Shown here: positions 1-7,388 of the stretch, piece after piece
Numbering within the stretch: the stretch's first letter is position 1
Layout of the letters: each line of letters begins with the position of its first letter
DNA from: Streptomyces alboniger
GTDB taxonomy: Bacteria > Actinomycetota > Actinomycetes > Streptomycetales > Streptomycetaceae
Direction of reading: 5' to 3'
DNA: 64,000 nucleotides
Assembly (NCBI RefSeq): GCF_008704395.1
Contig: NZ_CP023695.1
Span: 992,001 to 1,056,000, forward strand
Program-made: the position numbers and the translations under genes
The notes under the pieces: generated by a model
What the model saw: only the letters and a program-made list of their open reading frames with translations
What the model was told of the DNA's origin: nothing
Database searches by the model: none

Positions 1-511
1 CGAGCGTCCAGGCCTCGGCCGCCGCCTTGGAGGCCGCGTACGCCGCGTTGCCCGCGGTCGGCTTGGACGCGCCCGCCGCGCTGATCAGCAGGTAACGTCC
101 CCGGTCGCTGCGCCGCAGACCGTCCTCGAAGGCGAGGGTGGTGTGCTGCACGGTGCGGATCAGGAGCTTCTCCAGGAAGTCCCAGTCGGCGAGGTCGGTC
201 TCGGCGAAGCTCTTGCTGCCGCGCCAGCCGCCCACGAGGTGGACGAGACCGTCGATCCGCCCGAACTCCTTCTCCGTGCGCGTCGCCCACTCACGGGCGG
301 CGTCCAGGTCCAGGAGATCGACCGTGTCACCGATGACGGTGGCCCCGCCATGCGCGTACCGCGCGGCGTCCACGGCCTCGGCGAGGCGCGCGGGATCGGC
401 GTCCGACGCCACGACCGTGGCCCCTGCCTCGGCCAGCCTCAGCAGCGTGGCGCGCCCGGCGGCCCCGGCGGCGCCGGCCACCGCGATCACGGCTCCATCG
501 AGTACGGACAT
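1..511 (-). CDS. SDR family oxidoreductase (3' end outside window)
   Basis: Short-chain dehydrogenase/reductase; the window holds the first 170 residues. The N-terminus carries the glycine-rich NAD(P)-binding turn (AGAAGAAGRA, about residues 12-21) after a beta strand, followed by an acidic stretch suggesting NAD(H) preference. A serine-containing segment (LLISAAGASKP) is followed by the catalytic YxxxK pair (YAASK) near residues 158-162. The ATG at 511 lies 27 bases downstream of the preceding stop on the same strand, so it is probably co-transcribed with the DUF6421-like gene. Substrate unknown. Confidence 0.85.
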   Translation of the reverse strand, partial: MSVLDGAVIAVAGAAGAAGRATLLRLAEAGATVVASDADPARLAEAVDAARYAHGGATVIGDTVDLLDLDAAREWATRTEKEFGRIDGLVHLVGGWRGSKSFAETDLADWDFLEKLLIRTVQHTTLAFEDGLRRSDRGRYLLISAAGASKPTAGNAAYAASKAAAEAWTL

Positions 512-537
512 GGTCCTCGCCTCCTCCTGGCGGCCGC

Positions 538-1938
538 TCACGCGGCGACCCTCTCGGCGCCCGAGGCGGTGATCCCCTTGGTGGAGGCGATCACGTTCTT
601 CAGCTTCTTGGAGAGCGCCTCATAGAACATGCTGAGCGGAAACTCGTCCGGAAGCACCTCGTCGACGAGCTTGCGCGGCGGCAGCGAGGTGTCCAGGGCG
701 TCCGGGCCCTTGGCCCAGCGCGATCCGGGGTGCGGGGCGAGGTAGGTGGAGACCAGGTCGTAGGCGGCGAACCAGTGGACCAGCTTCGGGCGGTCGATGC
801 CCGCGCGGTAGAGGTCCTCGATCTCGCCGCACAGCTGGTTGGTGACCTGCGGCGCGCGCTCCCAGTCGATGCGGAGCTTGTTGTCGGTCCAGCGGATCAC
901 GTCGTGCTTGTGCAGGTAGGCGAAGAGGAGCTGGCCGCCGAGCCCGTCGTAGTTGCGGGTGCGGTCCCCGGTGACGGGGAAGCGGAACATGCGGTCGAAG
1001 AGGACGGCGTACTGGACGTCCCGGCCGTGCCGGTTGCCCTCGGCCTCCAGCTTCACGGCCTCCTTGAAGGCGGTGAGGTCGCAGCGCAGCTCCTCCAGGC
1101 CGTACATCCAGAACGGCTGGCGCTGCTTGATCATGAACGGGTCGAAGGGCAGGTCGCCGTGGCTGTGGGTGCGGTCGTGGACCATGTCCCAGAGCACGAA
1201 GGCCTGCTGGCAGCGGTCCTGGTCGCCGACCATCTCACGGATGTCGTCAGGCAGTTCGAGCCCCAGGATGTCCACGGCGGCGTCGGTGACCCGGCGGAAG
1301 CGGGCCGCCTCGCGGTCGCAGAAGATGCCGCCCCAGGAGAAGCGCTCGGGGGCCTCGCGCACCGCGATCGTCTCAGGGAAGAGGACGGCCGAGTTGGTGT
1401 CGTACCCGGTGGTGAAGTCCTCGAAGGTGATGCCGCAGAACAAGGGGTTGTCGTAGCGCGTGCGCTCCAGCTCGGCCAGCCACTCGGGCCAGACCATGCG
1501 CAGCACGACCGCTTCGAGGTTGCGGTCGGGGTTGCCGTTCTGCGTGTACATCGGGAAGACGACCAGGTGCTGGAGGCCGTCCCGGCGGTCGGCCGCGGGC
1601 TGGAAGGCGAGCAGCGAGTCCAGGAAGTCCGGGACCGTGAAGCCGTCCTCCGCCCAGCGGCGCAGGTCCGCGACGAGCGCGTGGTGGTAGGCGGCGTCGT
1701 GCGGCAGCAGCGGGCTGATCTGCTCGACCGAGGAGACCACGCGGTCCACGGCCAGCTCGGCGGCAGCCTTCGCCGGGGCGCCCTCCGCCGCGAAGTCGAT
1801 GGAGCCGTCCGCGGACTGCCAGGGCCTGATCTCCTCCACGGCCTCCTTGAGCACCGGCCACGCCGGGTGGTCCACCACCCGCACTTCAGCGGGAGGAACC
1901 GCGCCCTCCGTACCCGCCTGCACAAGAATTTCCGTCAT
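538..1938 (-). CDS. conserved actinobacterial protein, DUF6421-like
   Basis: A 466-residue soluble protein with no signal peptide or membrane segment. From memory of the family it resembles the DUF6421 proteins of Streptomyces, which often sit beside an SDR gene; I cannot confirm this by search. It has several aromatic and histidine-rich patches (for example WDMVHDRTHSHGD near residues 250-262) that could hold a metal or cofactor, but no catalytic motif I can name. I chose the ATG at 1938 over the longer frame from 2010 because GGAAGGTGGGAC sits just before it. The upstream region contains a long inverted repeat (1954-1996). The downstream SDR gene suggests a two-step enzymatic role. Confidence 0.7.
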   Translation of the reverse strand: MTEILVQAGTEGAVPPAEVRVVDHPAWPVLKEAVEEIRPWQSADGSIDFAAEGAPAKAAAELAVDRVVSSVEQISPLLPHDAAYHHALVADLRRWAEDGFTVPDFLDSLLAFQPAADRRDGLQHLVVFPMYTQNGNPDRNLEAVVLRMVWPEWLAELERTRYDNPLFCGITFEDFTTGYDTNSAVLFPETIAVREAPERFSWGGIFCDREAARFRRVTDAAVDILGLELPDDIREMVGDQDRCQQAFVLWDMVHDRTHSHGDLPFDPFMIKQRQPFWMYGLEELRCDLTAFKEAVKLEAEGNRHGRDVQYAVLFDRMFRFPVTGDRTRNYDGLGGQLLFAYLHKHDVIRWTDNKLRIDWERAPQVTNQLCGEIEDLYRAGIDRPKLVHWFAAYDLVSTYLAPHPGSRWAKGPDALDTSLPPRKLVDEVLPDEFPLSMFYEALSKKLKNVIASTKGITASGAERVAA

Positions 1939-1953
1939 GTCCCACCTTCCACG

Positions 1954-1996
1954 GGAGAACCTCGCGTATGGACACCGTATGTGTGCAAGGTTCTCC
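1954..1996 (-). promoter_or_regulatory. nested inverted repeat in leader of the DUF6421-like gene
   Basis: Perfect 9-base arms (GGAGAACCT at 1954-1962, AGGTTCTCC at 1988-1996) enclose 25 bases that themselves hold an inner ACAC/GTGT pair and two CGTATG copies. On the transcript of the minus-strand gene the hairpin would end a few bases before the ribosome binding site. It may be an operator or a 5' UTR structure. Confidence 0.45.
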
Positions 1997-2083
1997 GGGA
2001 CAAGGGGCACCTCCGGAAATTATCCTGCGCCACCCCCTCCTTCGCCGCGTTTTTTCCCGTCCCTCAGGAGTGAGCCGCTCGCT

Positions 2084-2500
2084 TCAGCGGCGGGGCAGGT
2101 CCGCCCGTACGGTCTTCCCCTGCGGGCCCGTGCTCACCTCGACCGCCAGGGCCAGGCTCCGCACCATCGGCCAGCCGAAGCCGCCGGTCCCTCCCGCGAG
2201 ATCCGGCGTCCGCTCGCGCGGCGGGCGGGGGTCGGCGTCGGTGACGGCGACCGTGAGGGCGTCACGATGCGCCACCAGACGCAGCGAGCAGGCGTCGCCG
2301 CGTGCGTGTCGTATGGAATTGGTGACGAGCTCGGACACGGTCAGCTCGACGCTCGCCGCGGCCTGTACGTCCATGGCCGGACTGAGCCCGCTCATGAAGG
2401 CGCGGGCGAAATCCCTTGCCTGCGCGACGACTTCCGGCCGCTTGTCGAAGACCGTTCGGTCCAGGATCTTGCTACCGCACCGCGAATGATCCGTCCTCAT
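2084..2500 (-). CDS. RsbW-like anti-sigma factor / HATPase
   Basis: A 138-residue GHKL-type ATP-binding protein of the RsbW/SpoIIAB-like class common in Streptomyces. The N box (ELVTNSIRHA, about residues 55-64) and the glycine-rich lid (GGTGGFGWPMV, about 102-112) are visible. Such proteins bind and inhibit a SigB-type sigma factor or phosphorylate a STAS antagonist. The ATG at 2500 has GAGGAGGGG just upstream, so the longer frame to 2716 is not used. It is divergent from the sigma factor gene at 2761, and the shared 260-base gap probably carries both promoters. Pairing with that sigma factor is inferred from position only. Confidence 0.8.
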   Translation of the reverse strand: MRTDHSRCGSKILDRTVFDKRPEVVAQARDFARAFMSGLSPAMDVQAAASVELTVSELVTNSIRHARGDACSLRLVAHRDALTVAVTDADPRPPRERTPDLAGGTGGFGWPMVRSLALAVEVSTGPQGKTVRADLPRR

Positions 2501-2760
2501 ACGCCCCTCCTCGATCAGGGGTGGACTGTACGAATGGGTCTCTTGCCCCCGAAGCCGACTTCTTAACGCCCGCCGCCGCGGCCGACACGGCCCGCCACCC
2601 CGCCCTGACGCGGCGTCACGAGGCCCACCAAGATCAAGCCGTGTGGTCGGCGTCACGCAACCTCTTCGCATTGATGGGGACATGAAGCGCGAGGAGGCGG
2701 GTAGTCGCTGGCTCACCAGCCCACAGGGGACGAGGGGGGCTGGCGGACAGGGAGGTAGAC

Positions 2761-3606
2761 ATGACGATGGCCACCAGAACGCAGATGGACACCGGCATCA
2801 CGGAGCTGCCGGAGGTGGTGGATCCGCAGGCGGTGACGCCGAAGGACTCCCGCGCCTTGTCCCAGTTGTTCTTCGATCAGCTCGCGGTGCTCGAAGAGGG
2901 CACGGCCCAATACCAGTACGTACGCAACACCCTGATCGAATTGAACATGTCGCTGGTCCGGTATGCGGCCGGGCGTTTCCGTAACCGCGGCGACGAGATG
3001 GAAGACATCGTCCAGGTCGGCATGATCGGCCTGATCAAGGCCATCGACCGGTTCGAGCTGTCCCGCGAGGTGCAGTTCGCCACCTTCGCGGTCCCTTATA
3101 TCGTTGGAGAGATCAAGCGTTTCTTCCGTGACACGTCCTGGGCGGTGCACGTCCCGCGCCGTCTTCAGGAGGCCCGTGTCGAACTCGCCAAGGCCACCGA
3201 GGAGCTGAGCAGCCGCCTGGGGCGCTCCCCCACGGTGGACGAGCTGGCCGCGCTGATGAACCTGACGCCTGAGGAGGTCATCGAGGCCCGCCTCGCCTCC
3301 AACGGCTACAACTCCGCGTCCCTGGACGCCGTCCTGCACGGCGACGGCAACGACGAGACGCCCCTGGCCGACTTCATCGGCGAGGAGGACCCCTCCCTGG
3401 AGCTGGTGGAGGACTTCCACGCGCTGGCTCCCCTGGTCGCCGAACTCCCCGAGCGCGACCGGGAGCTCCTGCATCTGCGCTTCGTGGAGGAGCTGACCCA
3501 GTCGCAGATCGGCGAACGCCTCGGGGTGTCCCAGATGCAGGTCTCGCGGCTGCTCTCGCGCACCCTGGCGAGCCTGCGCAAGGGAATGCTCCCGGCCGCC
3601 GGCTGA
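2761..3606 (+). CDS. SigB/SigF-family RNA polymerase sigma factor
   Basis: A 281-residue sigma-70 family protein of the stress/sporulation SigB-SigF-SigG class. Region 2 is clear (DIVQVGMIGLIKAIDRFE then VQFATFAVPYIVGEIKRFFRD, about residues 81-125), region 3 follows (VPRRLQEARVELAKA), and region 4 ends the protein (LPERDRELLHLRFVEELTQ, then a QIGERLGVSQMQVSRLLSR helix-turn-helix). Region 1.1 is absent, as expected for this class. A strong GGAGGT lies 5 bases before the ATG. The neighbours are an RsbW-like kinase, a PP2C phosphatase and a stressosome operon, which together form a partner-switching circuit. It is convergent with the phosphatase gene at 3623, 16 bases away. Confidence 0.93.
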   Translation: MTMATRTQMDTGITELPEVVDPQAVTPKDSRALSQLFFDQLAVLEEGTAQYQYVRNTLIELNMSLVRYAAGRFRNRGDEMEDIVQVGMIGLIKAIDRFELSREVQFATFAVPYIVGEIKRFFRDTSWAVHVPRRLQEARVELAKATEELSSRLGRSPTVDELAALMNLTPEEVIEARLASNGYNSASLDAVLHGDGNDETPLADFIGEEDPSLELVEDFHALAPLVAELPERDRELLHLRFVEELTQSQIGERLGVSQMQVSRLLSRTLASLRKGMLPAAG

Positions 3607-3622
3607 GACCGGGCCCCGGAGA

Positions 3623-4846
3623 TCAGCTCCTGCCGTGCCAGTCGAGACAGACGATCATGGCGTCGTCCTCCGCGTCGATGGGACCCCGATGACCCGCCAG
3701 CTCGTGGAGCATGGCCCGCGGCACCTGCGAGGGAGGCAGCAGGCGCGTGCTGGCCATGGCGCGGGTGAGCGCTCGTTCGCTGTAGCGCTCACCCGCGGGC
3801 GAGGCCACGTTGTAGACGCCGTCGCTGACGAACAGCAGCCGGTCCCCGGGCTCCACGTGGAAGCGCTGGGTGGCGTACAGGGTGTCCTCGAACATGCCGA
3901 GCGGGAGCTGTGCCTCGAGCTCGATAGCCTCCGCCCTGCCCTGCCGCATGCGCCACATCTTGGGGGAACCGGCGTCGATGACCTCCGCCTCCCCCGTCTC
4001 CAGGTCGAACCGGAGCAGCAGCATGGAAAGGTGGACGTCGCCGCGGTAGTGGCCGTAGACCGCCTGGTCCGCGAGGCACGCCTGGTCGGGCAGCGACAGG
4101 CCGGCCCGGCGGGCGTTGCGCAGCGCGTTGATCGCCAGGTTGGTCAGGAGGGCGGCCTCGATCCCCTCCCCCATGCCGTTGGTGACCGTGAGCGTGAGGT
4201 GGTCGGCCGAGGTCGACCAGTCGAAGTTGTCACCGTAGATCGCGTACGCGGGTTCGAGCTGGGCCCCCAGTTCGTACTCGGGGCGCGAGCAGGAGCGGCC
4301 GGGCAGCAGCTGCCACTGCATCTCGGCGGCGAGGGTGAGCCGGTCGGCGCGGCGGGCCTGGAGGTAGAGGTCCGTGTCCCGCTCCGCGACGACGATCTCG
4401 TGGCCGAGGACTTCCGCGACATCCTCCAGCTCACGCGCGGTGACGCTGTCGTAGGCGTCGGCGGGGAGCCGGACGGTGAGGATGCCGAGGCGGTCGCCGC
4501 GCACGCTGACGGGCAGGTGCACGGTCACGGCACCGGCCGCCTCGTCCGTCTCGACATGGGCTTCCTGGGCGCCGAAGGCCCGGCCCGGGGCGCTGGTGTG
4601 GACGGAGATGGGGTCGGCGGTATAAGGGAGCGCGTCGACCGGCTGGAGTATGGTCATCGCGTAATCCGCCACCAGAAGGTCGACGGACACCGCGTCGTAA
4701 TGGACGGTGAGTGTGTCCCGCACCGCTTCGAGGAGATCGTGCGGCGCGGCCCCGCGCAGTGCGCGTTCCACCACCCTGAATCTGTCCACCTGCCGGTTAC
4801 CGCCTATCTGGAATGTCACAGTAAGAAGGAGCGAACGGCCCCGCAT
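3623..4846 (-). CDS. GAF-PP2C (SpoIIE/RsbU-type) phosphatase with altered metal site
   Basis: A 407-residue protein with an N-terminal GAF-like sensory half (to about residue 155) and a C-terminal SpoIIE-type PP2C domain. PP2C landmarks are GDNFDW, FVSDGVYN and the final DDAMIVCLDW. The motif that normally reads D-x-x-G-x-G carries Asn instead of Asp (TNGMGEG), which may weaken one metal ion. Such enzymes dephosphorylate a STAS anti-anti-sigma factor and free the sigma factor. The start is uncertain: the ATG at 4846 has only a weak binding site, and a GTG eight codons later is possible. It is divergent from a MarR gene 46 bases away. Confidence 0.82.
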   Translation of the reverse strand: MRGRSLLLTVTFQIGGNRQVDRFRVVERALRGAAPHDLLEAVRDTLTVHYDAVSVDLLVADYAMTILQPVDALPYTADPISVHTSAPGRAFGAQEAHVETDEAAGAVTVHLPVSVRGDRLGILTVRLPADAYDSVTARELEDVAEVLGHEIVVAERDTDLYLQARRADRLTLAAEMQWQLLPGRSCSRPEYELGAQLEPAYAIYGDNFDWSTSADHLTLTVTNGMGEGIEAALLTNLAINALRNARRAGLSLPDQACLADQAVYGHYRGDVHLSMLLLRFDLETGEAEVIDAGSPKMWRMRQGRAEAIELEAQLPLGMFEDTLYATQRFHVEPGDRLLFVSDGVYNVASPAGERYSERALTRAMASTRLLPPSQVPRAMLHELAGHRGPIDAEDDAMIVCLDWHGRS

Positions 4847-4885
4847 GTCTCAGCGACTGACAAGGCCATTGCGAAGTGTCACAGT
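4814..4885. promoter_or_regulatory. pair of 9-base direct repeats at the PP2C/MarR divergent start
   Basis: TGTCACAGT occurs at 4814-4822 and again at 4877-4885, 63 bases apart (about six helical turns). The two copies flank the start codons of the divergent phosphatase and MarR genes. They are candidate binding sites for the neighbouring MarR protein, but no palindrome is present. Confidence 0.35.
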
Positions 4886-4892
4886 TGAGGGC

Positions 4893-5393
4893 ATGAATCC
4901 CGTCCCCGCCCGCAACGGCGATCGAGAAACCGCCGCCCACGCGGTCCGGGATGTCATCGAACTGCTCGAAGTGCTGTGGAACAAAGGCCGGGACATCACC
5001 ACGACCGCCCCGGTGTCCTCGTCACAACTGCGAGTGCTGTACGTCCTGCACGGCGCCCAGGGGATCAACCTCCGCACGCTCGGTGAGGTGCTCGGGTCCG
5101 CCCCCTCGTCGGTGAGCCGTATGTGTGACCGCCTTCACGCGTTGGGCTTCATCGAGCGCTCTCTCAGTTCCGCCAGCCGGCGCGAGCTTGAGCTGCGCTT
5201 GTCCGGCAAGGGAGAAAGCTACCTCAAAGAATTGCGGGCACGTCGTGAAAGTGCCCTGCTCGAGGTCATCTCCGGAATGACCCGGACAGACCGGGCAGCA
5301 CTCGAAACAGGTCTGAGCGGGTTCCGCACGGCCGTCGAGGAGACCTCCCCGCGGAGCGAGCCCGCGGCCGGCGACGCGGTGGAGACCGCCTGA
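4893..5393 (+). CDS. MarR family transcriptional regulator
   Basis: A 166-residue winged helix-turn-helix protein. The recognition helix region is LRTLGEVLGSAPSSVSRMCDRLHALGFIERS and the wing is SSASRRELELRLS; flanking helices form the dimer interface. The ATG at 4893 follows GAGG and fits the divergent layout better than upstream in-frame starts. It sits between a phosphatase gene and the stressosome operon. A palindrome of MarR-site type overlaps the probable start of that operon (5599-5612), so this protein is a candidate repressor of it. The ligand is unknown. Confidence 0.9.
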   Translation: MNPVPARNGDRETAAHAVRDVIELLEVLWNKGRDITTTAPVSSSQLRVLYVLHGAQGINLRTLGEVLGSAPSSVSRMCDRLHALGFIERSLSSASRRELELRLSGKGESYLKELRARRESALLEVISGMTRTDRAALETGLSGFRTAVEETSPRSEPAAGDAVETA

Positions 5394-5598
5394 CCCCCGC
5401 CCGGCCGACGCGCTCGCCTCGCCGTACGCGATCACGTCGTCACGCACCCTCACCTCGTCGTGCGCCCCGGCCCCGCGCCCGCCGCACGCCGGTCCGCGGG
5501 ATCTGTGCGCTTCCGCCTCGTTGTCCCAGTGGGGCGGGCGAGTTGACGACAGGTCACCGATGGGCGGCCTTTCGATGATCGACATCGTCGACTAACGT

Positions 5599-5612
5599 TT
5601 GTCGTGCGACAA
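5599..5612 (+). promoter_or_regulatory. MarR-type palindrome and promoter of the stressosome operon
   Basis: TTGTCG-TG-CGACAA is a 6+2+6 inverted repeat. It lies directly after a probable -10 box (TAACGT, 5593-5598) preceded at 17 bases by TTTCGA (5570-5575), so it would cover the transcription start. The MarR gene ends about 200 bases upstream. Repression by that protein is an inference. Confidence 0.5.
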
Positions 5613-5632
5613 CAATTGCTAAGGTGGATGTA

Positions 5633-6511
5633 ATGAACGCCAGTGAACCCGAGGCCCGGCTCAGCGTCAGTGCGGCGCTGCGCGAGCAGGGGGAGAAAGT
5701 GGCCGACCGCTGGGTGCAGCTCCAGCTGGAACGATCCGTTCTGGGAGCGGGCCTCACCGAAGCCGAGCTTCGCGAGGAGGCGGACGCCTTCGTCGACGCC
5801 CTGCGCGCGGGACTGGAGACCGGACATCCGGTCGACCGGGTGGCGACCGCCCACCCCGAACTGCGCCAGGCGATCGCCGACCTCTCGCTGCGCAGAGCGC
5901 GGGGCGGCGCCACCCCCACCGCGACCTCGCTGGCCGTCCTGGCCCTCAAGGAAGCGGTGCTCGAAGCGGTGCAGGAGCAGGCGCACGACACCCACGCCCT
6001 GTACCACGCGGCCGTGTTCGTCAACCGCCTCCTCGACACCGCGGGCGCCCTGTCCTTCGCCACCTACGTGGAGGGCCGCGAGGAGATCATCCGTCGGCAG
6101 AGCCGGCAGCTCCTGGAGATCTCCACACCAGTGGTCCGGCTGTGGGACCGGGTCCTGGCCGTCCCGCTGATCGGCACGCTCGACACCACCCGCACCCAGG
6201 TGGTGATGGAGAACCTCCTCCAGGCCATCGAGCGCGACGAGGCGCAGGTGGCGATCATCGACATCACGGGCGTCCCCACCGTGGACACGGCCGTCGCGCA
6301 CCACCTCATGCAGACCGTCAACGCCGTACGCCTCATGGGCACCGACTGTGTGATCAGCGGCATCCGCCCGCCGATCGCCCAGATCATCGCCCAGCTCGGC
6401 ATCGACCTGTCCGCCATCCTGACCCGCGCGACCCTCGCCGACGCCCTGGCCGCGGCCATCACCCTCACCGACCGGCCGCTGCGCTCGGCGGACCCCGTGG
6501 GCCCGCGATGA
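5633..6511 (+). CDS. rsbR: RsbR-like stressosome scaffold, STAS domain
   Basis: A 292-residue protein with a variable helical N-terminal half (about residues 1-155, sensor-like) and a C-terminal STAS domain. The STAS phosphorylation region reads DITGVPTVDTAVAHHL, with Thr at the places phosphorylated by RsbT in Bacillus RsbR proteins. In that family RsbR and RsbS build the stressosome and hold RsbT until stress releases it. The ATG at 5633 has AAGG eight bases before it; a GTG nine bases upstream is possible. It is the first gene of a five-gene operon in which every junction overlaps. Confidence 0.87.
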   Translation: MNASEPEARLSVSAALREQGEKVADRWVQLQLERSVLGAGLTEAELREEADAFVDALRAGLETGHPVDRVATAHPELRQAIADLSLRRARGGATPTATSLAVLALKEAVLEAVQEQAHDTHALYHAAVFVNRLLDTAGALSFATYVEGREEIIRRQSRQLLEISTPVVRLWDRVLAVPLIGTLDTTRTQVVMENLLQAIERDEAQVAIIDITGVPTVDTAVAHHLMQTVNAVRLMGTDCVISGIRPPIAQIIAQLGIDLSAILTRATLADALAAAITLTDRPLRSADPVGPR

Positions 6512-6909
6512 CCGGCGGCCCCCGCGGCGGTGTGCCGATCCTGCGTCTGGGCGACGTACTCGTCACCGGACTGCTCAACGAACTCGACGACAAGAGCGTC
6601 ATCGCCTTCACCGAGGAACTCACCGAGCGCATCGTCGACGACCGCGCCCACGGGGTGCTCATCGACATCTCCCGCCTCGAGCTGATCGACTCCTTCGTCG
6701 CCCGCACCCTGATGGAGCTCACCACGACGGCGCGCCTGTTGGGTGCGCGAGTCGTCGTGGCGGGTATGCGTCCCGCCGTGGCCATCACCCTCGTCGAACT
6801 GGGCCTGCAACTGTCAGGCGTGGAGACCACGTTGAACGCGGAGCAGGGCATGCGGGCGCTGGGCTGGGAGAAGGCGCCGGCGCCACCGACCGGGAGGGGG
6901 ATCAGTTGA
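6508..6909 (+). CDS. rsbS: RsbS-like STAS stressosome protein
   Basis: A 133-residue single STAS domain. The phosphorylation loop reads DISRLELIDSFVARTL, with Ser in the position of the RsbS phosphoserine. RsbS is the small stressosome core subunit that sequesters RsbT. The ATG overlaps the RsbR stop (ATGA), so the two are translationally coupled. The C-terminal tail after about residue 115 is proline-rich and unconserved. Confidence 0.88.
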   Translation: MTGGPRGGVPILRLGDVLVTGLLNELDDKSVIAFTEELTERIVDDRAHGVLIDISRLELIDSFVARTLMELTTTARLLGARVVVAGMRPAVAITLVELGLQLSGVETTLNAEQGMRALGWEKAPAPPTGRGIS

Positions 6910-7388
6910 CCCTCTACGGCGACCTCGACGAGATCCCCACGATCCCGCCCCCCACATCCGCGGACCGCCGTCCCGAGCCCGACAGCTCCCGTGTGACCCA
7001 TGAGATCCGTGCCGAGGAGGACCTTCTCTCCGCGCGGCACGCCGTGCGCGAGGCCACCCTGCACGCCGGTTTCGGCCTGGTGGACCAGACCCGTATCGTC
7101 ACCGCGGCCAGCGAACTCGCCCGCAACGCCTACGTGCACGGCGGAGGCGGCACGCTGGTCATCGAATCCGTCCGGCGGAGCGGCCGTCAGGGGCTGCGGC
7201 TCTCGGTGAGCGACGACGGGCCGGGCATCGCCGACCTCGACGCGGCGTTCACCGACGGCTACACCACCGGCGCGGGCCTTGGGCACGGGCTCGGTGGGGC
7301 GCGCCGCCTCATGGACGAGTTCGACGTGACCAGCGCGCCGGGTCGCGGGACGACCGTCACCGCCGTCCGCTGGAACGGGCCGCGGTGA
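6906..7388 (+). CDS. rsbT: RsbT-like switch kinase (HATPase)
   Basis: A 160-residue GHKL kinase. The N box (ASELARNAYVHGGGG), the DDGPGI motif and the lid GAGLGHGLGGARRLMDEF are all present, as in RsbT. RsbT phosphorylates RsbR and RsbS, leaves the stressosome and activates the RsbU phosphatase. The start is TTG at 6906 inside the rsbS stop, backed by GGGAGGGGG; the N-terminal 30 residues are proline-rich and not part of the fold. Confidence 0.88.
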   Translation: MTLYGDLDEIPTIPPPTSADRRPEPDSSRVTHEIRAEEDLLSARHAVREATLHAGFGLVDQTRIVTAASELARNAYVHGGGGTLVIESVRRSGRQGLRLSVSDDGPGIADLDAAFTDGYTTGAGLGHGLGGARRLMDEFDVTSAPGRGTTVTAVRWNGPR

